From assembly GCA_965646165.1 (NCBI GenBank), contig CBFFYP010000090.1, positions 1 through 16,735 on the forward strand: a DNA stretch of 16,735 nt, read 5' to 3'. This stretch comes from MGBC114844 sp910585855. GTDB taxonomy: Bacteria; Bacillota; Clostridia; Lachnospirales; Lachnospiraceae. Position numbers and translations under genes: made by a program. This document shows, piece after piece, positions 7,022-14,400 of the stretch (position 1 is its first letter; each line of letters starts with the position of its first letter). The notes beneath the pieces were generated by a model, which was given only the letters and a program-made list of their open reading frames with translations, did no database searches and was not told the origin of the DNA.

Positions 7022-9139
7022 ATGAGCGAAATTGTAAATGTAGAAAAGATTTTCGGTGAAAATGTATTTACGCTTGGCAAGATGAAAGAACGTCTGACCA
7101 GAAAAGTGTTTAATGAAGTAAAGCATGTAATGGAATGTGGCGGGGAATTGTCGCTGGCGGCTGCGGATGTAGTAGCAAAAGCGATGAAGGACTGGGCAGT
7201 GGAAAAGGGAGCAACGCATTATACCCATTGGTTTCAGCCTTTAACGGGTATTACAGCGGAAAAGCATGACTCTTTTGTCACTCACCCTGATGAAGAGGGA
7301 AAGATGCTGATGGAATTTTCCGGCAAGGAGTTGATTAAAGGAGAGCCGGATGCTTCTTCTTTTCCTTCTGGTGGTTTACGAGCTACTTTTGAAGCGAGAG
7401 GTTATACAGCATGGGACTGTACTTCTCCAGCATTTATTAAGCAGGGGGCAATCGGTGCGATTCTTTGTATTCCGACTGCGTTTTGTTCTTATAAGGGGGA
7501 AGCGCTGGATAAAAAGACACCACTGCTTCGTTCTATGGAAGCTGTAAGTCAGCAGGCACTTCGGATTGTTCGTTTGTTTGGCAATACAAAGGCAACAAAA
7601 GTAACCGCTTCTGTTGGACCGGAACAGGAATATTTTTTGGTAGACAGAAAGAAATATTTACAGAGAAAGGATTTAATTTATACTGGTCGTACTTTGTTTG
7701 GTGCGGCTGCTCCAAAGGGACAGGAGATGGAAGATCACTACTTTGGTGTAATCAGAGAACGAATCGGCGGATATATGAAAGATTTAAATGAGGAACTCTG
7801 GAAACTTGGGGTAACGGCAAAGACACAGCACAACGAAGTAGCACCTGCACAGCATGAGTTAGCACCGATTTATGAAACAGCCAATATTGCGGTCGATCAC
7901 AATCAGTTGGTAATGGAAACGATGAAGCGGGTAGCGGAAAATCACGGAATGGCATGTCTGCTGCATGAAAAGCCGTTTGCAGGAGTGAATGGTTCTGGAA
8001 AACATGACAACTGGTCTTTGACAACGGACAATGGGGTAAATTTATTAGATCCGGGCGATACGCCAAATGAAAATATTCAATTTTTACTGGTGCTTGCCTG
8101 TATCATGAAGGCGGTTGATATTCATGCAGATTTGCTTCGTCAGTCTGCTTCTGATGTAGGAAATGATCATAGATTGGGGGCAAATGAAGCACCGCCGGCT
8201 ATTATTTCGATGTTTTTGGGAGAGCAGTTAGAAGATGTAGTAAGACAGTTGGTTGAAACGGGAGAAGCAACGCATAGTTTACATGGAGGAAAGCTGCAGA
8301 CAGGAGTATCTACTTTGCCGGATTTAGAGAAGGATGCGACCGATCGCAATCGGACTTCACCGTTTGCATTTACTGGAAATAAATTTGAATTTCGTATGGT
8401 CGGTTCTTCCGATTCGATTGCAAGCCCGAATACTACATTAAATGCGATTGTTGCAGAGGCATTTTGCGAGGCAGCCGATATTTTGGAGCAGGCAGAAGAT
8501 TTTGAAGTGGCAGTACATGATCTGATTAAGAAGTATATGACGGAGCATCAGAGGATTGTATTTAATGGAGATGGTTATTCGGAGGATTGGGTAAAAGAGG
8601 CAGAGAGAAGAGGTCTTCCTAATATTAAATCTATGGTAGAGGCAACGGCAACGCTGACTACGGATAAAGCGGTTCGTTTGTTTGAAAAGTTTGGTATCTT
8701 TACAAAGGCAGAGTTAGAGTCTAGGGAGGAGATTTTATATGAAACCTATGCAAAGAGTATCAATATTGAGGCATTAACCATGGTTGATATGGCAACAAAG
8801 CAGTTTATTCCTGCTGTAGTAAAATATACAACGGTATTGGCAAATTCGTTAAGTGCAGTAAAGGAAGCTTGTGAAGAGGCAGATACTAGTGTACAAAAAG
8901 AATTGCTGGTAGAAGTTTCAGCATTGCTGGCGGAAGCAAAGAAGGCGCTTGGAGTATTAAATAAGGCAATTAGTCAGGCAGCGGCAGCAAAAGGTGCAAA
9001 GGAAATGGCATTTGCTTATAAAGATGTTGTATTTCCTGCTATGGCAGCACTGCGAGCACCGATTGATCAGTTGGAAATGTTGGTGGATAAAGAAGCATGG
9101 CCAGTTCCTTCTTATGGAGATTTGATGTTTGGAGTGTAG
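7022..9139 (+). CDS. glnN: Glutamine synthetase type III
   Basis: This enzyme makes glutamine from glutamate and ammonium with ATP and is a dodecameric cytosolic entry point for nitrogen. The 705-residue length separates type III from the shorter types I and II. Visible signatures are the N-terminal FGENVFTLGKMKERL, THYTHWFQPLTGITAEKHD, MEFSGKELIKGEPDASSFPS, the metal-binding VGPEQEYFLV (near residue 197), HNEVAPAQHELAP, AGVNGSGKHDNWS (near 320) and GNDHRLGANEAPPAI (near 380). The C-terminal third is the long helical extension of this type. GAAGGAGAA at 7006-7013 favours ATG 7022 over the in-frame ATG at 6992, which has no ribosome site. No glnR or nitrogen-sensor gene lies next to it. Confidence 0.95.
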   Translation: MSEIVNVEKIFGENVFTLGKMKERLTRKVFNEVKHVMECGGELSLAAADVVAKAMKDWAVEKGATHYTHWFQPLTGITAEKHDSFVTHPDEEGKMLMEFSGKELIKGEPDASSFPSGGLRATFEARGYTAWDCTSPAFIKQGAIGAILCIPTAFCSYKGEALDKKTPLLRSMEAVSQQALRIVRLFGNTKATKVTASVGPEQEYFLVDRKKYLQRKDLIYTGRTLFGAAAPKGQEMEDHYFGVIRERIGGYMKDLNEELWKLGVTAKTQHNEVAPAQHELAPIYETANIAVDHNQLVMETMKRVAENHGMACLLHEKPFAGVNGSGKHDNWSLTTDNGVNLLDPGDTPNENIQFLLVLACIMKAVDIHADLLRQSASDVGNDHRLGANEAPPAIISMFLGEQLEDVVRQLVETGEATHSLHGGKLQTGVSTLPDLEKDATDRNRTSPFAFTGNKFEFRMVGSSDSIASPNTTLNAIVAEAFCEAADILEQAEDFEVAVHDLIKKYMTEHQRIVFNGDGYSEDWVKEAERRGLPNIKSMVEATATLTTDKAVRLFEKFGIFTKAELESREEILYETYAKSINIEALTMVDMATKQFIPAVVKYTTVLANSLSAVKEACEEADTSVQKELLVEVSALLAEAKKALGVLNKAISQAAAAKGAKEMAFAYKDVVFPAMAALRAPIDQLEMLVDKEAWPVPSYGDLMFGV

Positions 9140-9304
9140 TTCATATTTCGTTCATACAACATTAAAAAACCTTTTACATTATAAACATGATTTCTTCATG
9201 ATTCTCCCATATAATCACTTTATTGGCTGAAGCGATAGGAGATATACAACAGAGCCAGTTACATAGTAACTCATTACTATATACTATAAATTTTTTCATA
9301 ATAC

Positions 9305-9343
9305 GAGCAAGTGAGTCGCTTCGCTTGCTCTCCTCCCTTTTTT
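9305..9343 (+). terminator. Terminator downstream of glnN
   Basis: GAGCAAGTGA (9305-9314) pairs with TCGCTTGCTC (9321-9330), with one G-U pair, followed by a pyrimidine stretch ending in six T residues. It lies 166 bases after the glnN stop. The 9140-9304 segment before it is AT-rich and holds only a small perfect hairpin (AGTTAC-ATA-GTAACT, 9257-9271). Confidence 0.6.
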
Positions 9344-9439
9344 GAAAATAGAAGATAGGATTATTTACAGTGTGAAACAGAGTTGTTTCGCACTTTCCTT
9401 TTGCATGGATATAAATAGGGGAAAGATTTTTGGATACCC

Positions 9440-9703
9440 GGACGCCGGATTTTGGAATGGATTCCTTCTGGTTACTCCGCTCTCCAGAAAGTAAGAAGAT
9501 CTAAGACTTCTGTATTTTTGTGTTTGAAACCGGACGAACCGGTGCGCAATTCGCCCGCATTGCGGGCTAAACACGCACCTTTTTTTGTACGCACTGCTTA
9601 AAACGCAGCACGTACAAAAAATTCTAGATAGTAGAGCAGAAGTCTAAGATCTTCTAACTTTCTTACGAAGTCGTAATCAGAAGGAATCCATTCCAAAATC
9701 CGG
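9440..9703 (-). repeat. Intergenic structured repeat, copy B (complete foldback form)
   Basis: The best-preserved copy of the A/B/C family. The outermost 26 bases at 9445-9470 are exactly complementary to 9678-9703. The arms continue with mismatches, and GAAGATCTAAGACTTCTG (9495-9512) pairs with 9637-9654 with one mismatch. Inside, on the minus strand, are stem 1 (9615-9605 with 9597-9587, flanked by six T and seven A as in copy A), stem 2 (CGCACC at 9574-9579 and GGTGCG at 9541-9546) and the CCGG stem (9530-9533 with 9539-9542). The loop that holds a 73-base insert in A and C is only 7 bases here. The strand given is the one on which stem 1 keeps G-U pairs; on the plus strand these become A-C mismatches. 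The 9704-9835 segment holds only a weak promoter-like TTGTCA at 9728. Confidence 0.85.
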
Positions 9704-9835
9704 CTGTTTGTTTAGCAGAAAGTTGTTTTGTCATTATTTTTTTAAAATTTGGTATTTTCATATAGAAAACCCTTCATAGGAATGACAATTTAAGCATAGA
9801 GTAGGAAAGAGGGAAAAGAAGGGACAAATACTTAT

Positions 9836-11242
9836 ATGAATACCATATTTACCATTTGTTCTGAATTGATAAAACATATAGAGCAGTTTCTTTGGGGAAA
9901 TGCAATGCTTTTGGCATTTTTTTTAGTTGGGCTTTTTTATACGGTTCAGACCAATTTTTTCCAGTTTATTCATATTCGTTTATGGCTGTCTATGACAGTT
10001 GGATCACTGACAAGGCAGCAGAAAAAGGAAAAGGGAAAGCAAAGTCTTTCTCCGTTTCAGGCAATGTCAGCGGCGCTTGCTGGCAGTATGGGAATTGGAA
10101 ATATCGTTGGTGTGGCTGCGGCACTTACCGCAGGAGGACCGGGTGCAATTTTTTGGATGTGGATTTCAGCACTTTTAGGAGCAATGACAAAATATGCAGA
10201 GATTGTACTTGGATTTCATTATCGGTATCGGGATAAACAAAAAAATTGGATTGGCGGTCCTATGGTCTATCTAAAAGAAGGGTTAAAGTCTCCCTTTTTA
10301 TCAGCTTGCTTTTCGGTTATCTGTATTGTAGGTTCTTTTGCAATGGGAAATATGACACAGGGAAATTCAATGGCAGAAATTTTAAATTACACATTTGATA
10401 TTCCCGTATTGGTAACAGGATTTGTAACAGCGGCTTTAATTGCATTTGTGATTATTGGCGGAGTAGAGCGGATTGGAAAACTTTCCTCTGTTTTGATTCC
10501 TTTTATGTCTGTACTTTACATAGCAGCTTGTCTGGTAGTGATTGCAGCGAATATTACAAAAGTACCTGCTGCAGTTTGGTCTATTTTTTCATATGCTTTT
10601 CGTCTAAAACCTGTTTTGGGCGGAGTGGGAGGATATTATTTAAAAACAGCACTTCGGACAGGAGTAATGCGGGGCGTATTTTCCAATGAAGCCGGAATCG
10701 GGAGTTCGGTAATTGCCCATGCGGCTTCTTCGGCAACAGAAGGAGTCGAGCAGGGGATGTGGGGAATATTTGAAGTTTTATTAGACACTGTAGTAGTTTG
10801 TACATTGACAGCATTGGTAATTTTAACTTCCGGGGTTTATGATGTGCAGATTTATCATGCCGTAAACGGACAGGGAATTTTGGCACTGCCGGATGGGGCT
10901 ACACTTGCTACAGATGCATTTTCTTCTGTACTTGGAAGCTTCGGACAGAGCTTTTTAACATTTGCTACTGTTATATTTGCATTTGCTACAATGATTGCTT
11001 GGGCACATTATGGGGAACAGTGTGTCGTTTATCTTTTAGGACAGAAGTATTTATATCCTTATAAGGTAATTTATGTATTTTCGGTTTTACTTGGATGTGT
11101 AATGCGGATGGATGTGGTTTGGAGAATTGCAGATAATATGAATGCATTGATGGCGATACCAAATTTAATTGCATTAGCTTTTTTAAGGAAAGTGGTGCTT
11201 TTAGATACACAGAATTATTTAGGTCGGATTAAAAAACAATAG
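9836..11242 (+). CDS. Sodium:alanine/glycine symporter (AGCS family)
   Basis: A 468-residue polytopic membrane protein that should import a small neutral amino acid, typically alanine or glycine, with sodium. Family signatures are GSMGIGNIVGVAAAL followed by GGPGAIFWMW (about residues 82-108) and NEAGIGSSVIAHA (about 284-296), both lining the transport path. About ten hydrophobic segments alternate with charged loops, and the N-terminus resembles family members that begin with a short amphipathic stretch before TM1 (AMLLAFFLVGLFYTVQ). The ribosome binding site is weak: GAAGGGA lies about 14 bases before ATG 9836, with no better in-frame start nearby. The exact substrate cannot be told from the sequence. 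Its 3' end is followed after about 20 bases by repeat E and a terminator. Confidence 0.92.
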   Translation: MNTIFTICSELIKHIEQFLWGNAMLLAFFLVGLFYTVQTNFFQFIHIRLWLSMTVGSLTRQQKKEKGKQSLSPFQAMSAALAGSMGIGNIVGVAAALTAGGPGAIFWMWISALLGAMTKYAEIVLGFHYRYRDKQKNWIGGPMVYLKEGLKSPFLSACFSVICIVGSFAMGNMTQGNSMAEILNYTFDIPVLVTGFVTAALIAFVIIGGVERIGKLSSVLIPFMSVLYIAACLVVIAANITKVPAAVWSIFSYAFRLKPVLGGVGGYYLKTALRTGVMRGVFSNEAGIGSSVIAHAASSATEGVEQGMWGIFEVLLDTVVVCTLTALVILTSGVYDVQIYHAVNGQGILALPDGATLATDAFSSVLGSFGQSFLTFATVIFAFATMIAWAHYGEQCVVYLLGQKYLYPYKVIYVFSVLLGCVMRMDVVWRIADNMNALMAIPNLIALAFLRKVVLLDTQNYLGRIKKQ

Positions 11243-11263
11243 AAAAGTGGGTTTTCTTAGAAA

Positions 11264-11430
11264 GGGGACGCCAAAACCCGAAGGAAGGTCTGCACCGAGC
11301 CCGCTCTCGCTTAGCATTTCCTCGTAGCGGACACTAAGGTGCTAAAATACAGCACCCAAGTGTCCGCTACGAGGAAATGCTAAGCGGGAGCGGGCCCGTA
11401 ATAGACCTTTCTTTCGCTTTCAGCGTCCCC
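11264..11430. repeat. Palindromic intergenic repeat, copy E (D/E family)
   Basis: A nearly perfect foldback. The core arms 11299-11335 and 11359-11395 are complementary at 36 of 37 positions, and the exception is a T-G wobble. Six more pairs (11338-11343 with 11351-11356) close a 7-base loop, 11344-11350. Outer arms 11264-11291 and 11403-11430 begin with GGGGACGC and end with GCGTCCCC, with several mismatches between. It is related to copy D through the outer arms and the GCTTAGCATTTCCT and TAGCGGACAC blocks. It lies between the convergent symporter and NADAR genes. Confidence 0.88.
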
Positions 11431-11460
11431 CTTAGACAATTTATTTAAGGGGGTTTTTTT
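11427..11460 (+). terminator. Terminator of the symporter gene, fused to repeat E
   Basis: CCCCCTTA (11427-11434) pairs with TAAGGGGG (11446-11453), followed by seven T residues. The left arm uses the last bases of repeat E, so the element edge supplies half of the stem. Reading the other way there is no T run, so it should act only on plus-strand transcripts. Confidence 0.88.
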
Positions 11461-11463
11461 ATA

Positions 11464-12111
11464 TTAAGAAGAATATACAATTTTTAAAAATGCATCTTTA
11501 TCTTTTAAAGCATCTTGTAATAACCCTTGTTTTTGAAGGGATACATAAATAGCAGCAGCTTCTGCCTGACAGTTAATCGATTTTTGCGGATGAAATACAA
11601 TGTCAGTAAAAGCATCATACTGGGTTAACTGTTCTGTTAATTCTGGATAAGAATGAAGTGCATTGATATAGAGCCAATGATAAAAATAAGTTTTAGGTTC
11701 GGTTGGAAATATGTTTCCGTTGAAGGTAAAAGAAAGAATTTTTCCGCTGTTTTTTAGGCGTTCGTCTTTTTTTGCCGCTTTTGAGGAAGCCTCTAATAAG
11801 TCAAGATAAGGACCTCCTTTTTCGAAAATTTTACCGGCTTGAAATGCAGATTCTACAGAACAGGTTTTTCCGTTTTGTAATGGAAGCATAAGATGAAATG
11901 CACTTAATTTTACTCCTAATTCGTCTTCCGATTTGCTGGAGATTTCTAAAATTCTTTTTTCTTTATGTTTTTTTAAGTATACCTGATGCAGGCTCGTAAT
12001 GCATTTCTTTTTTTGTTTATCGGAGAAACCATTAAAAAATTCAAATTCGGTATCTTCACGGATACAATAGCGTTGATCGAGTACTACAACAAATACAGGT
12101 CGAATTGCCAA
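11464..12111 (-). CDS. NADAR-family ADP-ribose glycosidase, DarT1-associated antitoxin type
   Basis: A 215-residue protein resembling DarT1-associated NADAR proteins (recognised from memory). Family-like landmarks are the N-terminal AIRPVFVVV, LEISSKSEDELGVKLSAFHL, SVESAFQAGKIFEKGGPY (residues 85-102), FYHWLYINAL and HPQKSINCQAEAAAIYVSLQ (174-193). NADAR proteins of DarT1 systems remove ADP-ribose that the toxin places on guanine bases; NADAR activity here is inference. The start is TTG 12111 because AGGAGG (complement of 12119-12124) lies seven bases upstream. The frame runs on to an ATG at 12195, but those 28 Lys/Ile-rich codons include the ribosome site and look untranslated. No DarT gene is seen beside it. 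The 3' end converges on repeat E. Confidence 0.78.
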   Translation of the reverse strand: MAIRPVFVVVLDQRYCIREDTEFEFFNGFSDKQKKKCITSLHQVYLKKHKEKRILEISSKSEDELGVKLSAFHLMLPLQNGKTCSVESAFQAGKIFEKGGPYLDLLEASSKAAKKDERLKNSGKILSFTFNGNIFPTEPKTYFYHWLYINALHSYPELTEQLTQYDAFTDIVFHPQKSINCQAEAAAIYVSLQKQGLLQDALKDKDAFLKIVYSS

Positions 12112-12221
12112 ATTATCACCTCCTATTAGATAAAATAATATTTTTTGAAGAATATAATACTTTTTTATTATATTCTTTTTCTTTCTGTTATGCAATGGTA
12201 AAATAAAATAGGGATTATTTA

Positions 12222-12266
12222 TTGTGATATTAATTATTTTCTAGAAAACATAAAATAGTTGTGATA
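12222..12266 (+). promoter_or_regulatory. Divergent control region with repeated TTGTGATA
   Basis: The 206-base spacer between the divergent NADAR and metallophosphoesterase genes contains TTGTGATA at 12222-12229 and 12259-12266. A third copy is at 12874-12881, upstream of the macrodomain gene. TAGAAT at 12265-12270 could be a -10 box with a weak -35 (TAGAAA, 12242). The repeats may bind a regulator, but the AT-rich context lowers confidence. Confidence 0.3.
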
Positions 12267-12317
12267 GAATAATTATTGTAAAAAGAAAGGTTTTAGGATT
12301 GGAAGGGAGTTGTACTT

Positions 12318-12851
12318 ATGATATATTTTACTTCGGATTTGCATTTTTTTCATGATAAAATTATAAAACATGTCAATCGCCCTTTTTTGGATTATAAGGA
12401 TATGAATGATACGCTGATAGATAATTGGAATCGTATAGTAAAGGCAGCCGATGAAGTTTATATTTTAGGAGATATCACTATGAAAGGGGCAGTATATGCT
12501 TCAGAGGTTCTGTCACAGCTAAAAGGAACAAAATATTTAGTGAAGGGAAATCACGATGGTTTTTTGGACAATCCAGAGTTTGAAAGGGAAAGGTTTTTTG
12601 TATGGGTAAAAGATTATTATGAATTGACTTATCAGAATACCCGGTTTATTTTATGTCATTATCCTTTTTTAGAGTGGAATGGGTTTTATAAAGGGACAAT
12701 CCATCTGCATGGACATCAGCATAATCATGAAGACTATAATTATCGTAATTTAGAGCAAAAGATTCGCCGCTATGATGTAGGAGTGGATGCAAATTGGATG
12801 AAACCAGTTAGTGCAGAAGATATTATTGTGTTTTTTCAGATGATGCAATAG
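12318..12851 (+). CDS. Calcineurin-like metallophosphoesterase
   Basis: A 177-residue single-domain metallophosphoesterase with the complete metal-binding set: Asp7-x-His9 (SDLHFF), Gly51-Asp52 (LGDIT), Gly-Asn78-His79-Asp80, His114 (LCHYPF) and His131-Gly-His133-Gln-His135. This compact form resembles small phage- and bacteria-encoded phosphoesterases (COG4186-like, from memory). The substrate is unknown; the neighbourhood makes phosphoesters or pyrophosphates derived from ADP-ribose or nucleotides conceivable, which is inference. AAGGGAG eight bases before the ATG supports the start. It is divergent from the NADAR gene and first of a three-gene plus-strand run, with 63 bases before the macrodomain gene. 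Confidence 0.88.
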   Translation: MIYFTSDLHFFHDKIIKHVNRPFLDYKDMNDTLIDNWNRIVKAADEVYILGDITMKGAVYASEVLSQLKGTKYLVKGNHDGFLDNPEFERERFFVWVKDYYELTYQNTRFILCHYPFLEWNGFYKGTIHLHGHQHNHEDYNYRNLEQKIRRYDVGVDANWMKPVSAEDIIVFFQMMQ

Positions 12852-12914
12852 GAAAGTGTTTTATTTTTTGTTATTGTGATAAATGTTGACAATAGAAAGA
12901 GAGGAGTATTTTAA

Positions 12915-13445
12915 ATGGTGAAAGAAACAATATTGACAATGGTAAAGGGAGATATTACGAAAGATCATGGAGTGCAGGCAATCGTAAATGCTGCAAATAC
13001 AAGTCTTTTAGGCGGGGGTGGTGTGGATGGTGCAATTCATCGTGCTGCAGGTGTGGGATTGTTAGCAGAGTGTTGGCTTTTGCATGGCTGCAAAACAGGA
13101 ATGGCAAAAATTACAAAAGGTTACCGCCTGCCGTGTGAATATATTATTCATACACCCGGACCTCGTTGGAATGGGGGAAATTCAAAAGAGAAGGAGCTTT
13201 TGACATCTTGTTATCAATCGAGTTTGGAATTGGCTGTGGAGAATGGAATACGAAGTATCGCATTTCCTTCGATTTCTACAGGGATTTATCATTATCCGCT
13301 TGAGGAGGCAGCAAAAATAGCTGTTAGTACAGTGAAGGAGTTTATTGCGAAACATCCGGGAGAATTAGATATAGTAAAATGGGTACTTTTTGATGACAGA
13401 ACATTTGAAGTGTATAAAAATGAATTGGAATACGAAGAAATGTAG
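12915..13445 (+). CDS. Macrodomain protein, ADP-ribose hydrolase / O-acetyl-ADP-ribose deacetylase type
   Basis: A 176-residue single macrodomain of the MacroD/YmdB class. Residues show the adenine-side GDI (12-14), AIVNAANTSLLGGGGVDGAI (22-41, including the Asn and Asp used for catalysis in this class), HRAAG, HTPGPRW, and the phosphate loop SISTGIYHYP (119-128). Members hydrolyse O-acetyl-ADP-ribose and ADP-ribose attached to acidic side chains, and act in the cytosol. GAGGAG eight bases before ATG sets the start. It follows the metallophosphoesterase and precedes the YbaK-like gene. With the NADAR protein across the divergent spacer, it makes two separate folds handling ADP-ribose in under 2 kb. 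Confidence 0.93.
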   Translation: MVKETILTMVKGDITKDHGVQAIVNAANTSLLGGGGVDGAIHRAAGVGLLAECWLLHGCKTGMAKITKGYRLPCEYIIHTPGPRWNGGNSKEKELLTSCYQSSLELAVENGIRSIAFPSISTGIYHYPLEEAAKIAVSTVKEFIAKHPGELDIVKWVLFDDRTFEVYKNELEYEEM

Positions 13446-13493
13446 CAGGTTGGAGTGTTTTTATGGCAGTATTGCTGCAGAAAGAAGGAAAAA

Positions 13494-13961
13494 ATGTCAA
13501 TAGAAAGAGTAAAAGCATATTTTAAAAACTATGGTATAGAGGGAAGAATTCAGGAATTTGATGTATCTAGTGCAACAGTAGAGCTTGCTGCTGCTGCACT
13601 TAGCTGTGAGCCGCAGAGGATAGCAAAGACACTTTCTTTTCAGATAGAGGATCGTACGATATTGATAGTAACGGCTGGGGACAGGAAGATTGATAATGCC
13701 AAATATAAGGCACAGTTTGGTGCAAAAGCAAAAATGCTTTCACCAGAAGAGGCAGAAGTACGAGTTGGTCATGCAGTAGGTGGTGTATGTCCGTTTGCGG
13801 TAAATGATAGGGTAGAGATTTATTTGGATCAGTCGTTAAAACGTTTTGATACAGTTTTTCCCGCCTGCGGCAGTTCGAATAGTGCGATTGAACTTACGAT
13901 TTTGGAATTGGAAGAGTATTCTGGTTACATTAAGTGGGTGGATGTTTGTAAAAGTAAATAA
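13494..13961 (+). CDS. YbaK/EbsC-family aminoacyl-tRNA deacylase
   Basis: A 155-residue single-domain protein of the YbaK/ProX editing family, which hydrolyses mischarged aminoacyl-tRNA (for example Cys-tRNA-Pro in YbaK). Family features are the AKTLSF segment with the conserved lysine (about residue 45), the central LIVTAGDRKID strand, VGGVCPFA and the C-terminal ACGSSNSAIEL. The tRNA specificity cannot be assigned. An in-frame GTG at 13455 lacks a good ribosome site, while AGAAGGA precedes ATG 13494 and matches the expected N-terminus. The gene follows the macrodomain gene by 48 bases and may share its transcript. No strong terminator follows; a 7-pair hairpin (14011-14017 with 14024-14030) lacks a T run. 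Confidence 0.85.
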   Translation: MSIERVKAYFKNYGIEGRIQEFDVSSATVELAAAALSCEPQRIAKTLSFQIEDRTILIVTAGDRKIDNAKYKAQFGAKAKMLSPEEAEVRVGHAVGGVCPFAVNDRVEIYLDQSLKRFDTVFPACGSSNSAIELTILELEEYSGYIKWVDVCKSK

Positions 13962-14068
13962 ATTAGGAAAGTTACTTTATTATCTGTTATATAATATTAA
14001 GTTTCAAAAGCCTAATTGCGGATAATTAGGAAAATATTTGATAATATGGTATATATAACATATAATGA

Positions 14069-14257
14069 TATTTTCTGGATGAGGAAGAACCGGTTAAAAA
14101 GAATTACAATAAGAGGAAACGTGTTTCTAGAGGGTTGTTTCGGAGCAGCAATAGAATAGAAATCAATGCCGACATAAATGCACCGTATCAGATATTAAAA
14201 AAAGTATTCCCGGCAGCGTATGCGAACGGGATAGAGGGTGTGGTATTGATAACATAA
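14069..14257 (+). pseudogene. Decayed 3' end of a TnpB gene (IS200/IS605 group)
   Basis: The frame from 14069 to the TAA at 14255-14257 reads as about 62 codons bounded upstream by TGA. It contains YFLDEEEPV, KRVSRGLFRSSN, EINADINAPYQILKKVFP and YANGIEGVVL. This is the pattern at the C-terminus of TnpB/OrfB proteins (usual form RGLYKSSNG...INADVNGSYNILRKVFP), including the last RuvC aspartate in NAD. There is no start codon or ribosome site, and the N-terminal and zinc-ribbon parts are missing, so it is a relic. No TnpA and no clear insertion-sequence ends were found. An exact direct repeat, AATTAGGAAA, occurs upstream at 13961-13970 and 14024-14033; its meaning is unclear. It accounts for part of the otherwise gene-free 13962-14400. 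Confidence 0.75.
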
Positions 14258-14325
14258 TCTGAAAGTTTAATTAGTTTTTATTTAGTTGTAAGTCTGAAAA
14301 TACAGAGTGAAAGTTAATATAATGC

Positions 14326-14354
14326 TTGACATGCTGTAAAAAGTGGGATATAAT
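14326..14354 (+). promoter_or_regulatory. Consensus sigma-A promoter for the DUF134-NifX gene
   Basis: Perfect TTGACA (14326-14331) and perfect TATAAT (14349-14354) with a 17-base spacer, 46 bases before the TTG start. It is the strongest promoter match in the window. Confidence 0.9.
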
Positions 14355-14400
14355 AATTATCGACATATGACGGAAATAATCCAAAAAAGGAGTTGATTTT

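Noticed and set aside
12112..12195. N-terminal extension of the NADAR protein to ATG 12195
   Set aside because: The extension contains the AGGAGG site that serves TTG 12111, is Lys/Ile-rich, and does not resemble the family N-terminus.
13455..13493. Extended GTG start for the YbaK-like protein
   Set aside because: It lacks a good ribosome site, while ATG 13494 has AGAAGGA upstream and gives the usual domain start.
13962..14325. Molybdenum-cofactor or other riboswitch before the DUF134-NifX gene
   Set aside because: The promoter at 14326-14354 lies downstream of this stretch, leaving a leader of only about 40 bases, and part of it is explained as a TnpB relic.
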